The notes: a model not told the origin generated them from the sequence alone. A stretch of DNA of 64,000 bases from Sporosarcina obsidiansis (GCF_009651005.1 NZ_WHVW01000003.1:124001-188000); one strand, 5' to 3'. Positions 53,117 through 62,179 are shown, counted from the stretch's first letter. Numbers and translations are program-made.

Positions 53117-54307
53117 TTAGTTTGTATAGTTATCGAAATAGCCTTGGATAAAGACAATCGGTGTACCTTTGTCACCACTACCGGAAGTTAAGTCGGATAA
53201 CGAGCCAATCAAGTCCGTTAACTTACGTGGAGTAGTGCCTTGCGAAGCCATGGAGCCCATAAGATCCATATCTTTTTTCTCAATATACTCGGATACCGCC
53301 TTCTTCAGCTCTTCTCCACGGAGATCAGAGAAATCATTGTCTGCCAAGTATTTGAGTTTTACTTCATTTGGAATTCCGTCTAGTCCGTCAGTATATGCAG
53401 GAGATACAACAGGATCCGCTAATTCCCAAATCTTTCCGACCGGGTCTTTAAACGCGCCATCTCCATAGATCATGACTTCAATATGTTTACCAGTTTCTTT
53501 TTTCAGCATAGCTTGTATTTGATCCACAACAGGCTGGCAATTATGAGGAAACAGTTTAATGCTATTTTCTTGCGCTTTATTCGCACCGAGTAATCCGAAT
53601 TGCTCATTAAAACCACTGCCGTTGATGGATTTTGAAAGTACATCATCCAAGCTGTAGACTTTTTCAGCACCGTTCGCTTCGAGAATGCGCTTTGTTCTAA
53701 AACGTGTATGGATATCACATGTTAAGACTGTTTTTGTATAATCTAAGATCGTTCGAGCGTTATTAGAGAAAATTACTTCATGTTCCACACCGAATTCATC
53801 CATCAAAGATTTATAGTATTCAATGTAATCCACACCAGTGAATGGGTGTTTGTTATCTCCAAAATGCGCACGGAACTCTGCCTCTGTCAAAACGTCCGTC
53901 CAAGGGTTAACTCCTTTTTCATCCAAGCGATCAAGCTCCACCAAGTGGTTGCCGACTTCATCGGAAGGATAGCTAAGCATTAAGACGATCTTTTTTGCAC
54001 CTTTTGCTATGCCGCGCAAACAGTTCCCGAACCGATTGCGGCTGAGAATAGGGAAAATGACACCAATTGTATCATCGCCGAATTTGGCTTCAATATCTTT
54101 TGCAATATGGTCAATCGTTGCGTAGTTACCTTGTGCACGTGCAACGATGGATTCTGTTATGGATACGATATCTTTATCTTGAAATGAAATGTTTTCAATT
54201 CTAGAAGCTTCTAAGACACTGTCTACAACGATTTGTTCAATATTGTCGCCTTCATTGATAATGGGGCAACGTAGCCCTCTGACAACGGTTCCTACTACTC
54301 TTTCCAA
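53117..54307 (-). CDS. CofE-like protein (F420-0:glutamate ligase family), role unknown
   Basis: 396 residues. The N-terminal GTVVRGLRCPIINEGDNIEQ resembles gamma-F420-0:glutamate ligase (CofE); DKDIVSITESIVARAQGN and YGDGAFKDPVGKIWELADPV are typical of the version found in many Bacillota that make no F420. Those proteins are about 400 residues, longer than true CofE. Substrate is unknown; an amide or gamma-glutamyl ligation is possible. Start TTG 54307 after AAGGAG. Divergent from a LysR regulator 112 bases away, which probably controls it. Confidence 0.82.
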   Translation of the reverse strand: MERVVGTVVRGLRCPIINEGDNIEQIVVDSVLEASRIENISFQDKDIVSITESIVARAQGNYATIDHIAKDIEAKFGDDTIGVIFPILSRNRFGNCLRGIAKGAKKIVLMLSYPSDEVGNHLVELDRLDEKGVNPWTDVLTEAEFRAHFGDNKHPFTGVDYIEYYKSLMDEFGVEHEVIFSNNARTILDYTKTVLTCDIHTRFRTKRILEANGAEKVYSLDDVLSKSINGSGFNEQFGLLGANKAQENSIKLFPHNCQPVVDQIQAMLKKETGKHIEVMIYGDGAFKDPVGKIWELADPVVSPAYTDGLDGIPNEVKLKYLADNDFSDLRGEELKKAVSEYIEKKDMDLMGSMASQGTTPRKLTDLIGSLSDLTSGSGDKGTPIVFIQGYFDNYTN

Positions 54308-54419
54308 ATCAATCGCTCCTTAGTGAAAATCAATTTGATCATTCTTCTTTGTATTATAGCGTGCTTTTGTGATATAAGTAAAATTAATATACCTAATAGT
54401 AGATATAAGGGGTAGTTAT

Positions 54420-55304
54420 ATGTCGATCAATCTAGAATGGTACAAAGTGTTTCGCACAGTCGGTCAAAATGAAAGCTTTTCCAAGGCCGCTATGCAATTG
54501 TTTATGACCCAGCCAGCCGTTAGTCAGATCATTTCTCAGTTAGAACGAGAATTGGATACACGTCTTTTTAATCGCACATCCAAAGGGGTATCGTTGACAG
54601 ATGAAGGTTCATTGTTATTCGAATATGTTCATTCAGCCTTGAATTTGTTGGAAGCGGGTAATGAAAAATTATATGAATTGAAAAACCTGTCAGCTGGAGA
54701 GCTGAAAATAGGAGTAGGCGATACCATTTCTCGTTACTATTTATTGCCCTATTTAGAAGCGTTTCATACCAATTATCCAAGTATTCGATTTAAAATCATC
54801 AACGGCACAACAGTAGAGTTGATCGCAGCACTTAAATCAGGAGAAGCAGATATTGCGGTTTGTAACTTTCCAGTGGTAGATGATTCATTGGAAAAACGAG
54901 TGTGCTTTGATGTGCAGGATATATTCGTCTATGGAGAACGATTCAAGAAATTGTTTCTTCGACCAGTACCGTTACAGGAGTTGACTAGATTACCGCTCAT
55001 TCTTCTTGAACCTAAGTCTAATTCGCGACAATATGTGGAAGACTTTCTATTAGAAAAAGGCGTGAAGATCTATCCCGAATTTGAATTGGGTTCCCACGAA
55101 TTGCTACTGGAATTCGCACAAATTAATTTAGGGATTGCCTGCGTGGTACGAGAATTTGCAGCAAAATATTTGGAACGTGGCAAGTTGCATGAAGTAGAGT
55201 TTTTAGAGCCTATCCCGAAACGAAGCATTGGTGTGTGCTACTTAAAAGACGTCTCTTTGTCGCCTGCTGCGTCCAAGTTTATTGAGATTCTGGAGAGGGT
55301 CTGA
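54420..55304 (+). CDS. LysR family transcriptional regulator
   Basis: 294 residues. N-terminal winged helix (FSKAAMQLFMTQPAVSQIIS, LERELDTRLFNRTSKGVSLT) and a type 2 periplasmic-binding effector domain from about residue 90 (LKIGVGDTISRYYLLPYLEA). The CysL/YwfK-like group is closest by feel. ATG with GGGGTAGTTAT upstream. Divergent from the CofE-like gene, so that gene is the probable target; the 112-base gap should contain the LysR T-N11-A box. Effector unknown. Confidence 0.92.
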   Translation: MSINLEWYKVFRTVGQNESFSKAAMQLFMTQPAVSQIISQLERELDTRLFNRTSKGVSLTDEGSLLFEYVHSALNLLEAGNEKLYELKNLSAGELKIGVGDTISRYYLLPYLEAFHTNYPSIRFKIINGTTVELIAALKSGEADIAVCNFPVVDDSLEKRVCFDVQDIFVYGERFKKLFLRPVPLQELTRLPLILLEPKSNSRQYVEDFLLEKGVKIYPEFELGSHELLLEFAQINLGIACVVREFAAKYLERGKLHEVEFLEPIPKRSIGVCYLKDVSLSPAASKFIEILERV

Positions 55305-55311
55305 ATTGGTG

Positions 55312-55391
55312 TGGCTTAAAAGCTAATGAATGATCATAAATTCCTGTAACCGGTCCTAAAAGTGTACAAGTGATCATATACCAAATACCAA
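55312..55391. repeat. Degenerate 20-bp repeat array, four units (GATCATAAA family)
   Basis: Units start at 55312 (TGGCTTAAAA), 55332 (GATCATAAAT), 55352 (GGTCCTAAAA) and 55372 (GATCATATAC), spaced exactly 20 bases. Directly follows the LysR stop codon. Same core and period as 23132-23191. Confidence 0.55.
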
Positions 55392-55395
55392 CTAC

Positions 55396-55424
55396 AAAAG
55401 CCGGACAGGTAACTCCTGTCCGGC
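55396..55424 (-). terminator. Terminator of katE
   Basis: GCCGGACAGG (55400-55409) pairs with CCTGTCCGGC (55415-55424); minus-strand T-run. Confidence 0.85.
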
Positions 55425-55442
55425 TAGATCTCTTTTTAGCAA

Positions 55443-57500
55443 TCAGTCATATAGCTTACGGTCCCAAAAACGATGCGCGGCAACAGTGTCAGCCCATTGT
55501 TTACCGTCTCCCGAAACTGTTAAGTCAGTCAGAACACCTGGTCCTGGTTTGACATTTGTCTGATCAAGCAGTTTCTGCGCATCCGGTGCTGCCCCAATCG
55601 GTTTGAAATGCATATAGGCTTCATTGACAAAATCAGCCAAGTCCATTTCGAACTTCTTCGGTTGCTTTGCTTGTCCACCTACGATATACAGTGCATCATA
55701 TAGAACCGAATGAACAGTCAAGAACGTTTCGTCGACCTCCACAGTCGCACCATTTTTACCAGTCAGCTTGCCGAATTGTTCGCTCACGATGTCGATTGAC
55801 ATACCTGCGTCCAATGAAGCTTTTAAGAATGGCTCCAGTACGGCATCGTCAAACTGATCCGCAATCAAGACAGCTACTTTTCGCGTATGTGGCAACTTCG
55901 CTTTATTTTCCTGGCTCAGTGCCGGAGAAGACTCTGTGATGGTTGATTGTGTGGCATTTTTAGGCGCGTCCACACCGACTGCTTGTGCCACTTTCGTTGC
56001 CATATCGGTATCCACATTAGCAAACATGTCGACCACTTGTTGTCTGATATTCATATCCTTCACTTTGCCCACTTCGAAACTGAAAGCTTCAATTATATGT
56101 TGTTTTTCAGGAACGGACATACTATTCCAGAATAAGCGTGCCTGAGAAAAGTGGTCTTTAAATGAATCACTGCGAGCTTGTACTTTGCGCCCTTCCACTT
56201 TCTCTTGATAATGAACATAGCCGCCGTCTTGTTCAGACGAAGTGTTAGGTTTATTAGTAGCTAACGAGTTTTTATGATAGCTAACTTGGCCTACATTGAT
56301 CGTCTGTCTTCCGTACCCATCGCGCTGATTATTATGGAATGGGCAGACAGGACGGTTGATCGGCAGCTCATGGAAGTTCGGACCACCAAGTCGGATCAAT
56401 TGAGTGTCCGTGTAAGAGAATAAACGTCCTTGTAGCAACGGATCATTTGTGAAATCAATCCCTGGAACGACACTGCCAGGATGGAATGCGACTTGCTCAG
56501 TTTCAGCAAAAACGTTGTCTACATTGCGATTCAACGTCATTTTCCCGATGATTTTGACAGGTATCTGTTCTTCAGGCCAGATTTTCGTTGGGTCTAGGAT
56601 ATCGAAATCGAACTTGAATTCGTCCTTTTCTTCCAGCAATTGAACACCTAGTTCAAATTCTACGAAGTCTCCATTTTCGATTGATTCCCACAGATCGCGG
56701 CGATGAAAGTCAGGATCTTTCCCGCTAATTTTCTGTGCTTCATCCCATACCAACGAATGGACGCCTAGTTTAGGCTTCCAATGAAACTTCACGAAATGTG
56801 ATTCACCCTGTTCATTAACAAAACGATAGGTATGAACACCAAAACCTTCCATCATTCGAAAACTTCGTGGAATAGCTCGGTCTGACATATGCCACATGAT
56901 CATATGTGCCGATTCCTGATTATTTGCGATGAAATCCCAGAATGTATCGTGGGCGGAAGCAGCTTGTGGCATTTCGTTGTGAGGTTCTGGTTTTACGGCA
57001 TGGACTAAGTCAGGAAACTTAATCGCATCCTGAATAAAGAAAACAGGTATATTATTTCCGACTAGATCATAGTTGCCTTCCTCTGTATAAAACTTAACGG
57101 CAAACCCACGGACATCTCGCACAGTTTCAGCAGAGCCGCGGCTTCCGGCTACTGTGGAAAAACGTGTGAAAACAGGTGTTTTCGAACCAGGTTCTTGCAA
57201 AAATCCAGCTTTGGTATACTTTTTCATGGATTCATATAACTCAAACTCACCATGAGCCGCATATCCACGCGCATGAACGACGCGCTCCGGAATCCGTTCA
57301 TGATCGAAATGTGTCATTTTCTCACGGAAATGAAAGTCTTCCATTAGTGTAGGTCCACGTGTTCCGGCTTTTAGAGAGTGTTCATCCTCTGATACCTTTA
57401 ATCCTTGATTGGTCGTCATTGGATTCTCATAGTCACGTGCTCGAAATGTTTCCAACTGTTTATTTTTGCTGTTGTCATCTACTTGGTGGTCTTTATTCAC
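55443..57500 (-). CDS. katE: Large-subunit catalase HPII (KatE) with DJ-1/PfpI domain
   Basis: 685 residues. Converts H2O2 to water and O2. Heme catalase core at about 20-490: the distal histidine in RVVHARGYAAHG, the distal asparagine in YDLVGNNIPVFFIQDAI, and the proximal tyrosine in GRLFSYTDTQLIRLGG. A DJ-1/PfpI-like domain covers about 525-680 (VAVLIADQFDDAVLEPFL, DALYIVGGQA), typical of clade 2 large catalases. GTG start with GGGAGGA. Its B. subtilis counterpart is SigB-dependent; no SigB promoter was checked here. Monocistronic. Confidence 0.96.
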   Translation of the reverse strand: MNKDHQVDDNSKNKQLETFRARDYENPMTTNQGLKVSEDEHSLKAGTRGPTLMEDFHFREKMTHFDHERIPERVVHARGYAAHGEFELYESMKKYTKAGFLQEPGSKTPVFTRFSTVAGSRGSAETVRDVRGFAVKFYTEEGNYDLVGNNIPVFFIQDAIKFPDLVHAVKPEPHNEMPQAASAHDTFWDFIANNQESAHMIMWHMSDRAIPRSFRMMEGFGVHTYRFVNEQGESHFVKFHWKPKLGVHSLVWDEAQKISGKDPDFHRRDLWESIENGDFVEFELGVQLLEEKDEFKFDFDILDPTKIWPEEQIPVKIIGKMTLNRNVDNVFAETEQVAFHPGSVVPGIDFTNDPLLQGRLFSYTDTQLIRLGGPNFHELPINRPVCPFHNNQRDGYGRQTINVGQVSYHKNSLATNKPNTSSEQDGGYVHYQEKVEGRKVQARSDSFKDHFSQARLFWNSMSVPEKQHIIEAFSFEVGKVKDMNIRQQVVDMFANVDTDMATKVAQAVGVDAPKNATQSTITESSPALSQENKAKLPHTRKVAVLIADQFDDAVLEPFLKASLDAGMSIDIVSEQFGKLTGKNGATVEVDETFLTVHSVLYDALYIVGGQAKQPKKFEMDLADFVNEAYMHFKPIGAAPDAQKLLDQTNVKPGPGVLTDLTVSGDGKQWADTVAAHRFWDRKLYD

Positions 57501-57569
57501 AAAAAATCCTCCCGTCGTAAAATAGTAGTCTGTCCTTCTATTCCCGAATTTGATTGGACTAAACAGTAA

Positions 57570-59237
57570 CTAAATTCGTCCTGATCGTACGATGGAAAAT
57601 AGTAGATAGGCGAACATGAGAGTCGCAATAATGGAGCCGACTTCAATGAGCGGCAGCCGGAAGAACATAGCGGTTTGACCAGCTATTGCGGATCCGACAA
57701 TGAGTCCTACCATGAGGATGCTAAATGCCAGCAAGACGATACTGAAAGACAACCGGTTGGCAATTTTATCGAATCGGCGGAATATGATGTGTGACTCTTT
57801 CAGGCCGATATCCAAATCAACTTTACCTTTTTGCACAGTTTTAATAGCTTTCTTAATATCACTTGGCAGTTCTGCTGCGATCTCCGCATTCTTGATTAGT
57901 GTGTCCCAACTATTCTCGATGACATAGCGAGGATCGAATCGTTTCAACACCAATCTCCGACTATATGGCTCAATGGCTTTCATAATACTGAAGGAAGGAT
58001 CGAGTTTACCGAGTACACCTTCTAGCGTAAGAATAACTTTTGAAAGAATTGCAACGTCATTGGGAAGTCGGATGTGGTGGCGATAGGCAATAGAGAAAAT
58101 TTCCATAAACACGTCTCCGAGCTTTAAATCGGTGAGAGATGTTTCGTAATATTTTCGCTGAATAATTTGTAGATCGCGATACAAAGCTTCCGTATTTGTA
58201 TCTTCATGAAGAAGATCCATGTCAGAGAAAATGTCGATCACACGTTCAATATTACCTTTTTGCAAAGCGAGCATGAGGGAGACGAAATGGTAGGTTGTTT
58301 CTTTACTGAGTTGCCCAACCATACCGAAATCTACATAGTAAATGACATTTCCAGGCGTGACAAAAATATTTCCTGGATGTGGATCACCATGGAAGAAGCC
58401 GTGTTCCATCACCTGTGAGAGCATGGAGTGGGCGATGCGTTCGGCTAAAATTTGGCGATCATAACCTTCCGCGTCCAATTGTTCCGTGTCGCTCACTTTT
58501 ATACCTGTGATTAGCTCAGTAGTGAGCACGATTCGTGTAGAATACTCCTCATAAACACGAGGTACTTGAATTTCCCGTACTTTTGCAAATTGACGTGCAA
58601 TTCGTTCTGCATTGCGTGCCTCCAATTGATAATCCAATTCTTCTCGCATTGAATGGGAAAATTCGTAGATGAGATCACGAAGGTGATAGGTTTTGGCCCA
58701 ATCCATATTGTTCTCCAAAAAGCCTGCCAGATCATGTAATATCGCTAAATCTGTATCCACTTGTCGCTGAATATTTGGTCGCTGTACTTTCACTGCCACC
58801 ATATCACCACTGATTAAGCGTGCTTTATGTACTTGCCCGATCGAAGCGGAAGCAAGAGGCACTTCGTCAAACTCCTGGAATAATTCTTCAATGGTACCCT
58901 CTAGCTGCTGCTCGATAATGTCCCGTACATGCGCAATTGGAAAGGCCTCTACGTGATCTTGTAATTTTTCAAGTTCCACAGCAATTTCTTCAGGCACTAA
59001 ATCCCTGCGACCACTGGCAATCTGGCCGAGTTTGACGAATGTAGGGCCGAGCTGCTCTAGCGCGGTTCGTAATTTTTTCCCTACATGGTATAAATTTAAA
59101 TCAGCTTTTTCATCTGTAGAAGAAAATTTTCGGTCGGTCAACCCTAGCCGAAATAAAACATGACTAAAACCATTTTTCAAAAAGATATTTATAATTTCTT
59201 GAGAACGTTGTGCATTTTTCATTTTTCGTTTTAACAT
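57570..59237 (-). CDS. UbiB/ABC1 family atypical kinase
   Basis: 555 residues. ABC1/AarF/UbiB protein-kinase-like fold: GPTFVKLGQIASGRRDLVPE with the KxGQ motif, VPLASASIGQVHKARL, VAVKVQRP with the ATP lysine, GFFHGDPHPGNIFVTPGNVI and YVDFGMVGQL. Two membrane helices at the C terminus (about 495-545). Menaquinone users carry such proteins without a clear role; isoprenoid-lipid homeostasis is possible. ATG 59237 has GGAGGTG eight bases upstream; the longer frame runs through the CotJC terminator. Confidence 0.9.
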   Translation of the reverse strand: MLKRKMKNAQRSQEIINIFLKNGFSHVLFRLGLTDRKFSSTDEKADLNLYHVGKKLRTALEQLGPTFVKLGQIASGRRDLVPEEIAVELEKLQDHVEAFPIAHVRDIIEQQLEGTIEELFQEFDEVPLASASIGQVHKARLISGDMVAVKVQRPNIQRQVDTDLAILHDLAGFLENNMDWAKTYHLRDLIYEFSHSMREELDYQLEARNAERIARQFAKVREIQVPRVYEEYSTRIVLTTELITGIKVSDTEQLDAEGYDRQILAERIAHSMLSQVMEHGFFHGDPHPGNIFVTPGNVIYYVDFGMVGQLSKETTYHFVSLMLALQKGNIERVIDIFSDMDLLHEDTNTEALYRDLQIIQRKYYETSLTDLKLGDVFMEIFSIAYRHHIRLPNDVAILSKVILTLEGVLGKLDPSFSIMKAIEPYSRRLVLKRFDPRYVIENSWDTLIKNAEIAAELPSDIKKAIKTVQKGKVDLDIGLKESHIIFRRFDKIANRLSFSIVLLAFSILMVGLIVGSAIAGQTAMFFRLPLIEVGSIIATLMFAYLLFSIVRSGRI

Positions 59238-59301
59238 AGAGAACACCTCCGTGATCACCCTCTCTACAACACATACCATTGAATGCGATTTCCTAAACAC
59301 T

Positions 59302-59333
59302 AAAAACCCTTCCTCCGTGTGGGAGAGAAGGGT
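59302..59333 (-). terminator. Terminator of cotJABC
   Basis: AACCCTTC (59305-59312) with CTCC pairs with GGAG and GAAGGGT (59327-59333); minus-strand T5. Confidence 0.82.
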
Positions 59334-59344
59334 ACTTCTCAAGA

Positions 59345-59914
59345 TCAGAAAATTTTCTTGCGGTCTCGTTCTTCTTTTAATACTTCCACAGCTTCCCTAA
59401 AACGCTGAGAATGCACATTTTCTCGTTCTCTCAGAAATTTGAGCGAATCGTTAATGAGCGGGTCGTCGGATATATCGATAATCCATTGGTAAGTTGCTCG
59501 AGCTTTTTCTTCTGCTGCAATATCTTCATACAAATCAGCGATCGGATCGCCTTTCGCTTGAATATACGTAGCAGTGAATGGAACCCCTCCTGCATTCTCA
59601 TAAAATAGGGCATGCCCATGATTGACAAAATGTGCACCAAGACCTGCTTCTTCGAGTTGTTGCGGTGTGGCGTCCTTTGTTAATTTGTAAATCATTGTAG
59701 CTAACATTTCCAAGTGTGAAAATTCTTCTGTTGCGACATCATTTAGCAAGCCAATTACTTTATCAGGAACAGTGTACCGCTGATTCATATAGCGAAGAGC
59801 TGCTGCTAATTCTCCGTCAGCACCCCCGTATTGTTCCGCTATATATTTTGCGAGCTTTGGATTGCATTCACTGACCTCCACAGGGTACAGTAATTTTTTT
59901 TCATACACCCACAT
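59345..59914 (-). CDS. cotJC: Spore coat protein CotJC, manganese-catalase family
   Basis: 189 residues. Ferritin-like four-helix bundle of the Mn catalase family. Metal ligands: E in YGGADGELAAALRYMNQR, EEFSHLEM (ExxH), and later EDIAAEEKARATYQWI and ERENVHSQRF. Part of the inner coat in Bacillus. ATG with GGGGGAAC upstream. Third gene of cotJABC, made in the mother cell under SigE in B. subtilis. Ends 12 bases before its terminator. Confidence 0.96.
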   Translation of the reverse strand: MWVYEKKLLYPVEVSECNPKLAKYIAEQYGGADGELAAALRYMNQRYTVPDKVIGLLNDVATEEFSHLEMLATMIYKLTKDATPQQLEEAGLGAHFVNHGHALFYENAGGVPFTATYIQAKGDPIADLYEDIAAEEKARATYQWIIDISDDPLINDSLKFLRERENVHSQRFREAVEVLKEERDRKKIF

Positions 59915-59953
59915 TGTCGTTCCCCCTAGTAAAATAATACTGAATTCAAGCTG

Positions 59954-60223
59954 CTACATCTGCCATGGCCAAGGTGGCTGGTTCCAACGCCAGCCCATTT
60001 CAATAGCTTGCTCTGACGGAACCGATAGGAGAGAAAGAGGGCCATATCGTTTTTCGTATGCTTTCCGTGCTCTTGCGGCTTCTTTGATGGCAAGACGCCA
60101 TTGCTCTAGTGCTTCCTCGTCGTTTGAATGGGTATTTGTATACAGCGTTAGTTCCACGACAACAAAATCAGCTTGCTGCACCTCCTTTAGCATGGCGCGT
60201 TGTTCTGCTGCTGCGGACATCAT
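59954..60223 (-). CDS. cotJB: Spore coat protein CotJB
   Basis: 89 residues. The LKEVQQADFVVVELTLYTNT and WRLAIKEAARARKAYEKRYG segments and the tryptophan-rich end MGWRWNQPPWPWQM are typical of CotJB, a small partner of CotJA and CotJC in the coat. ATG 60223 follows AAAGGAGGGG; a longer frame to 60382 is the antisense-like extension through cotJA and is not used. Overlaps the cotJA stop by four bases (ATGA). Confidence 0.93.
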   Translation of the reverse strand: MMSAAAEQRAMLKEVQQADFVVVELTLYTNTHSNDEEALEQWRLAIKEAARARKAYEKRYGPLSLLSVPSEQAIEMGWRWNQPPWPWQM

Positions 60224-60438
60224 GAAATCCCCTCCTTTTTCGAGTAGCCGTCGACTAAGGCTGGCCATAGGGATCCGTGGCGCAGTGCTTCGGCAGGTGA
60301 GTATTGTGGAAGACCTGGTGGCTGAAAACCCAAAAAGAGCTGAGGTGGCAACACAAAAGTCTTCACTGTCACAGGGGGACACGGATCAAATGGCGATACA
60401 TATGGCTCGTAACTTCCTCTGAACGCTTGCTTTTCCAG
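60220..60438 (-). CDS. cotJA: Spore coat protein CotJA, start codon unclear
   Basis: About 72 residues. The body is clear CotJA: YEPYVSPFDPCPPVTVKTFV, LPPQLFLGFQPPGLPQYSP and ALRHGSLWPALVDGYSKK. In this frame the codons before are AAG CTG GAA AAG CAA GCG TTC AGA, preceded at once by a TGA that overlaps the ATG at 60445-60443. No ATG, GTG or TTG is available upstream of the conserved body. So either CTG 60438 starts it, or a one-base frameshift has occurred next to the ATG that has GGGGAGGAGTG upstream. Listed as CTG-started. Confidence 0.7.
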   Translation of the reverse strand: MEKQAFRGSYEPYVSPFDPCPPVTVKTFVLPPQLFLGFQPPGLPQYSPAEALRHGSLWPALVDGYSKKEGIS

Positions 60439-60919
60439 CTTTCATCACTCCTCCCCTCAACGTATGCGATGTGTTTTAGGAGTATGACAGATACTTCGGT
60501 TTGAAATATAACGTAAGGTTCCATTTTTTCTGTTCAGGGAGATTCCAAACACCGGTTCAACAGGGATTTTAGACCAAGTCGGCCATGATCTACGAAAAAA
60601 CCTGATTGGCCCGCATCACGCGATCAAGAATTCTTTGAACAATTTTACGCCAAGAAAGAATTGAAAAAAGTCTGGATGGAATACATTAGTAATTTGTAAT
60701 TAATATATTTCTAAATATCTTCCAATCAAGTATAATAGAGGGAGTAAAGATTTGGTGCTAATCCATCATGCATAAAATTATATTGGCGACTAGTTCTCAA
60801 GGATTATTTTGTAGGTAGAGATCTTGATATTAGGCTCATTTACGTATACATCGAGAAGACAAGCAAGCGAGTCTAGAATATAGAAATCGACATTCAAGTC
60901 GGATTTGGAGTGGAAATGA
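60439..60919. other. Intergenic region between cotJABC and the EAL-HDOD gene
   Basis: A 481-base divergent gap. It should contain the SigE-type cotJ promoter (CATACTCC on minus at plus 60479-60486 resembles a SigE -10, without a good -35). A protein-like relic lies at 60523-60699 on plus. Upstream of the EAL-HDOD gene a TATAAT stands at about 60732-60737, giving a leader of about 180 bases. Confidence 0.45.
60523..60699 (+). pseudogene. Relic coding fragment with in-frame stop
   Basis: One frame reads IFSVQGDSKHRFNRDFRPSR, stop (TGA 60586-60588), then a 36-residue stretch including KKPDWPASRDQEFFEQFYAK and ending VWMEYISNL at TAA 60697-60699. The composition is protein-like and no start or ribosome-binding site is seen, so it looks like the 3' remainder of a lost gene. 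Family not recognised. Confidence 0.35.
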
Positions 60920-62167
60920 ATGAATGATTGTTCGATATTCATTGGTAGACAGCCGATCTTAGGGCGGCAAGGTAATATTTATGCGTATGAGTTGTTATAT
61001 AGAAATAGTGAAGAAAATGTTTTTCCAGATATTAATCCCGAGCAAGCAACGATTAGCCTGCTGGTTAATACATTTCTTTCTATAGGCGTGGATCGAGTAA
61101 CTAGTGGTGTGCCTTCCTTCATTAATTTTTCCGGTGAGCTTTTAGCGCAAGACTTGTTCATGAGTTTGAATCCTGATCAGGTCGTGATTGAAATTCTAGA
61201 GGGTGTAGAAATCACCCCTGCTCTTTTGCGGCGCTTGCAAATGTTTAAAGAAGCTGGTTTTACTCTTGCTCTGGATGACTTTACTTTACAAGATCAATAC
61301 ATTGCGTATCCACAATTGTTCAAGCTCGTAGACATTGTAAAAGTAGATTTCTTGTTGACCAGCAGAGAAGAAAGAGCAAGGATTAAAGGTTTTTTGAAGA
61401 AGTATCCATCAATTGTTTTATTGGCTGAAAAGGTGGAAACGGAAGCCGATTATCAGTTGGCTTTGAAAAGTGGATATGATTTATTCCAAGGTTATTTCTT
61501 CGCGAAACCTGAAATTATAAAGAGTGCAGAAATTCCTAGTAATACATTGATTCATTTGCAAATTATTGAATATTTCCAGAGTGACACGCAGTCGATTAAT
61601 GAGCTCGCTGATTTAATCATGCGAGATGTTTCTATTTCTTACAAACTGTTGCGTTTCATCAATTCCTTGGCTTTTGAAATACCGAGAAGGATTAGTTCGA
61701 TTAAACAAGCCATCGTTCTGATTGGCTTGAATGAAACGAAAAAATGGCTACAAGTCCTGATGCTTCATGACTTAGGAAAGGATCTGCAAAGCGGCAGGGT
61801 GACTGCACTTGTAGAGCTGTCACTTCGACGTGCCAGAGCATGCGAACTGTTGGCAGAATACAAGGGGAAGTCGAATAAAGACGAGTATTTCTTGACGGGG
61901 ATGTTTTCGATGATTGACGCCGTTATGAGTAGAAAATGGGAAGAAATTTTGCCGCTTTTGTCTCTATCGGATGTCATTATCAATACATTGAATGGTGAAG
62001 AGACGGAGATGACTCCGTACCTGCAACTCATCGAGGCGGTAGAGCGTTTTGAGTGGGAGCAAGTGAAACGATTATCCAGCCAGTTAGCCATTCCAAACAA
62101 GAAACTAAGCGACATCTTTTTGCATGCATTACGGTGGTCGCAAGGAATAGAAGAGAACTTTAACTGA
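60920..62167 (+). CDS. EAL-HDOD protein, probably a non-catalytic signalling regulator
   Basis: 415 residues, YuxH-like. EAL-type domain at about 1-200: IFIGRQPILGRQGNIYAYEL, VVIEILEGVE, ALDDFTLQDQYIAY, LAEKVETEADY, YDLFQGYFFAKPEI. The loop after DDF is TLQ instead of the GTG of active phosphodiesterases, so cyclic di-GMP hydrolysis is doubtful. HDOD domain at about 200-380 (INELADLIMRDVSISYKLLR, RRISSIKQAIVLIGLNETKK). ATG with GGAG nine bases before. Terminator at 62180. Partner unknown. Confidence 0.9.
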   Translation: MNDCSIFIGRQPILGRQGNIYAYELLYRNSEENVFPDINPEQATISLLVNTFLSIGVDRVTSGVPSFINFSGELLAQDLFMSLNPDQVVIEILEGVEITPALLRRLQMFKEAGFTLALDDFTLQDQYIAYPQLFKLVDIVKVDFLLTSREERARIKGFLKKYPSIVLLAEKVETEADYQLALKSGYDLFQGYFFAKPEIIKSAEIPSNTLIHLQIIEYFQSDTQSINELADLIMRDVSISYKLLRFINSLAFEIPRRISSIKQAIVLIGLNETKKWLQVLMLHDLGKDLQSGRVTALVELSLRRARACELLAEYKGKSNKDEYFLTGMFSMIDAVMSRKWEEILPLLSLSDVIINTLNGEETEMTPYLQLIEAVERFEWEQVKRLSSQLAIPNKKLSDIFLHALRWSQGIEENFN

Positions 62168-62179
62168 ATACGAATAGAT

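Noticed and set aside
59862..60422. Plus-strand ORF of 186 residues over cotJ
   Set aside because: Antisense shadow of cotJB and cotJA, whose family motifs are clear on the minus strand.
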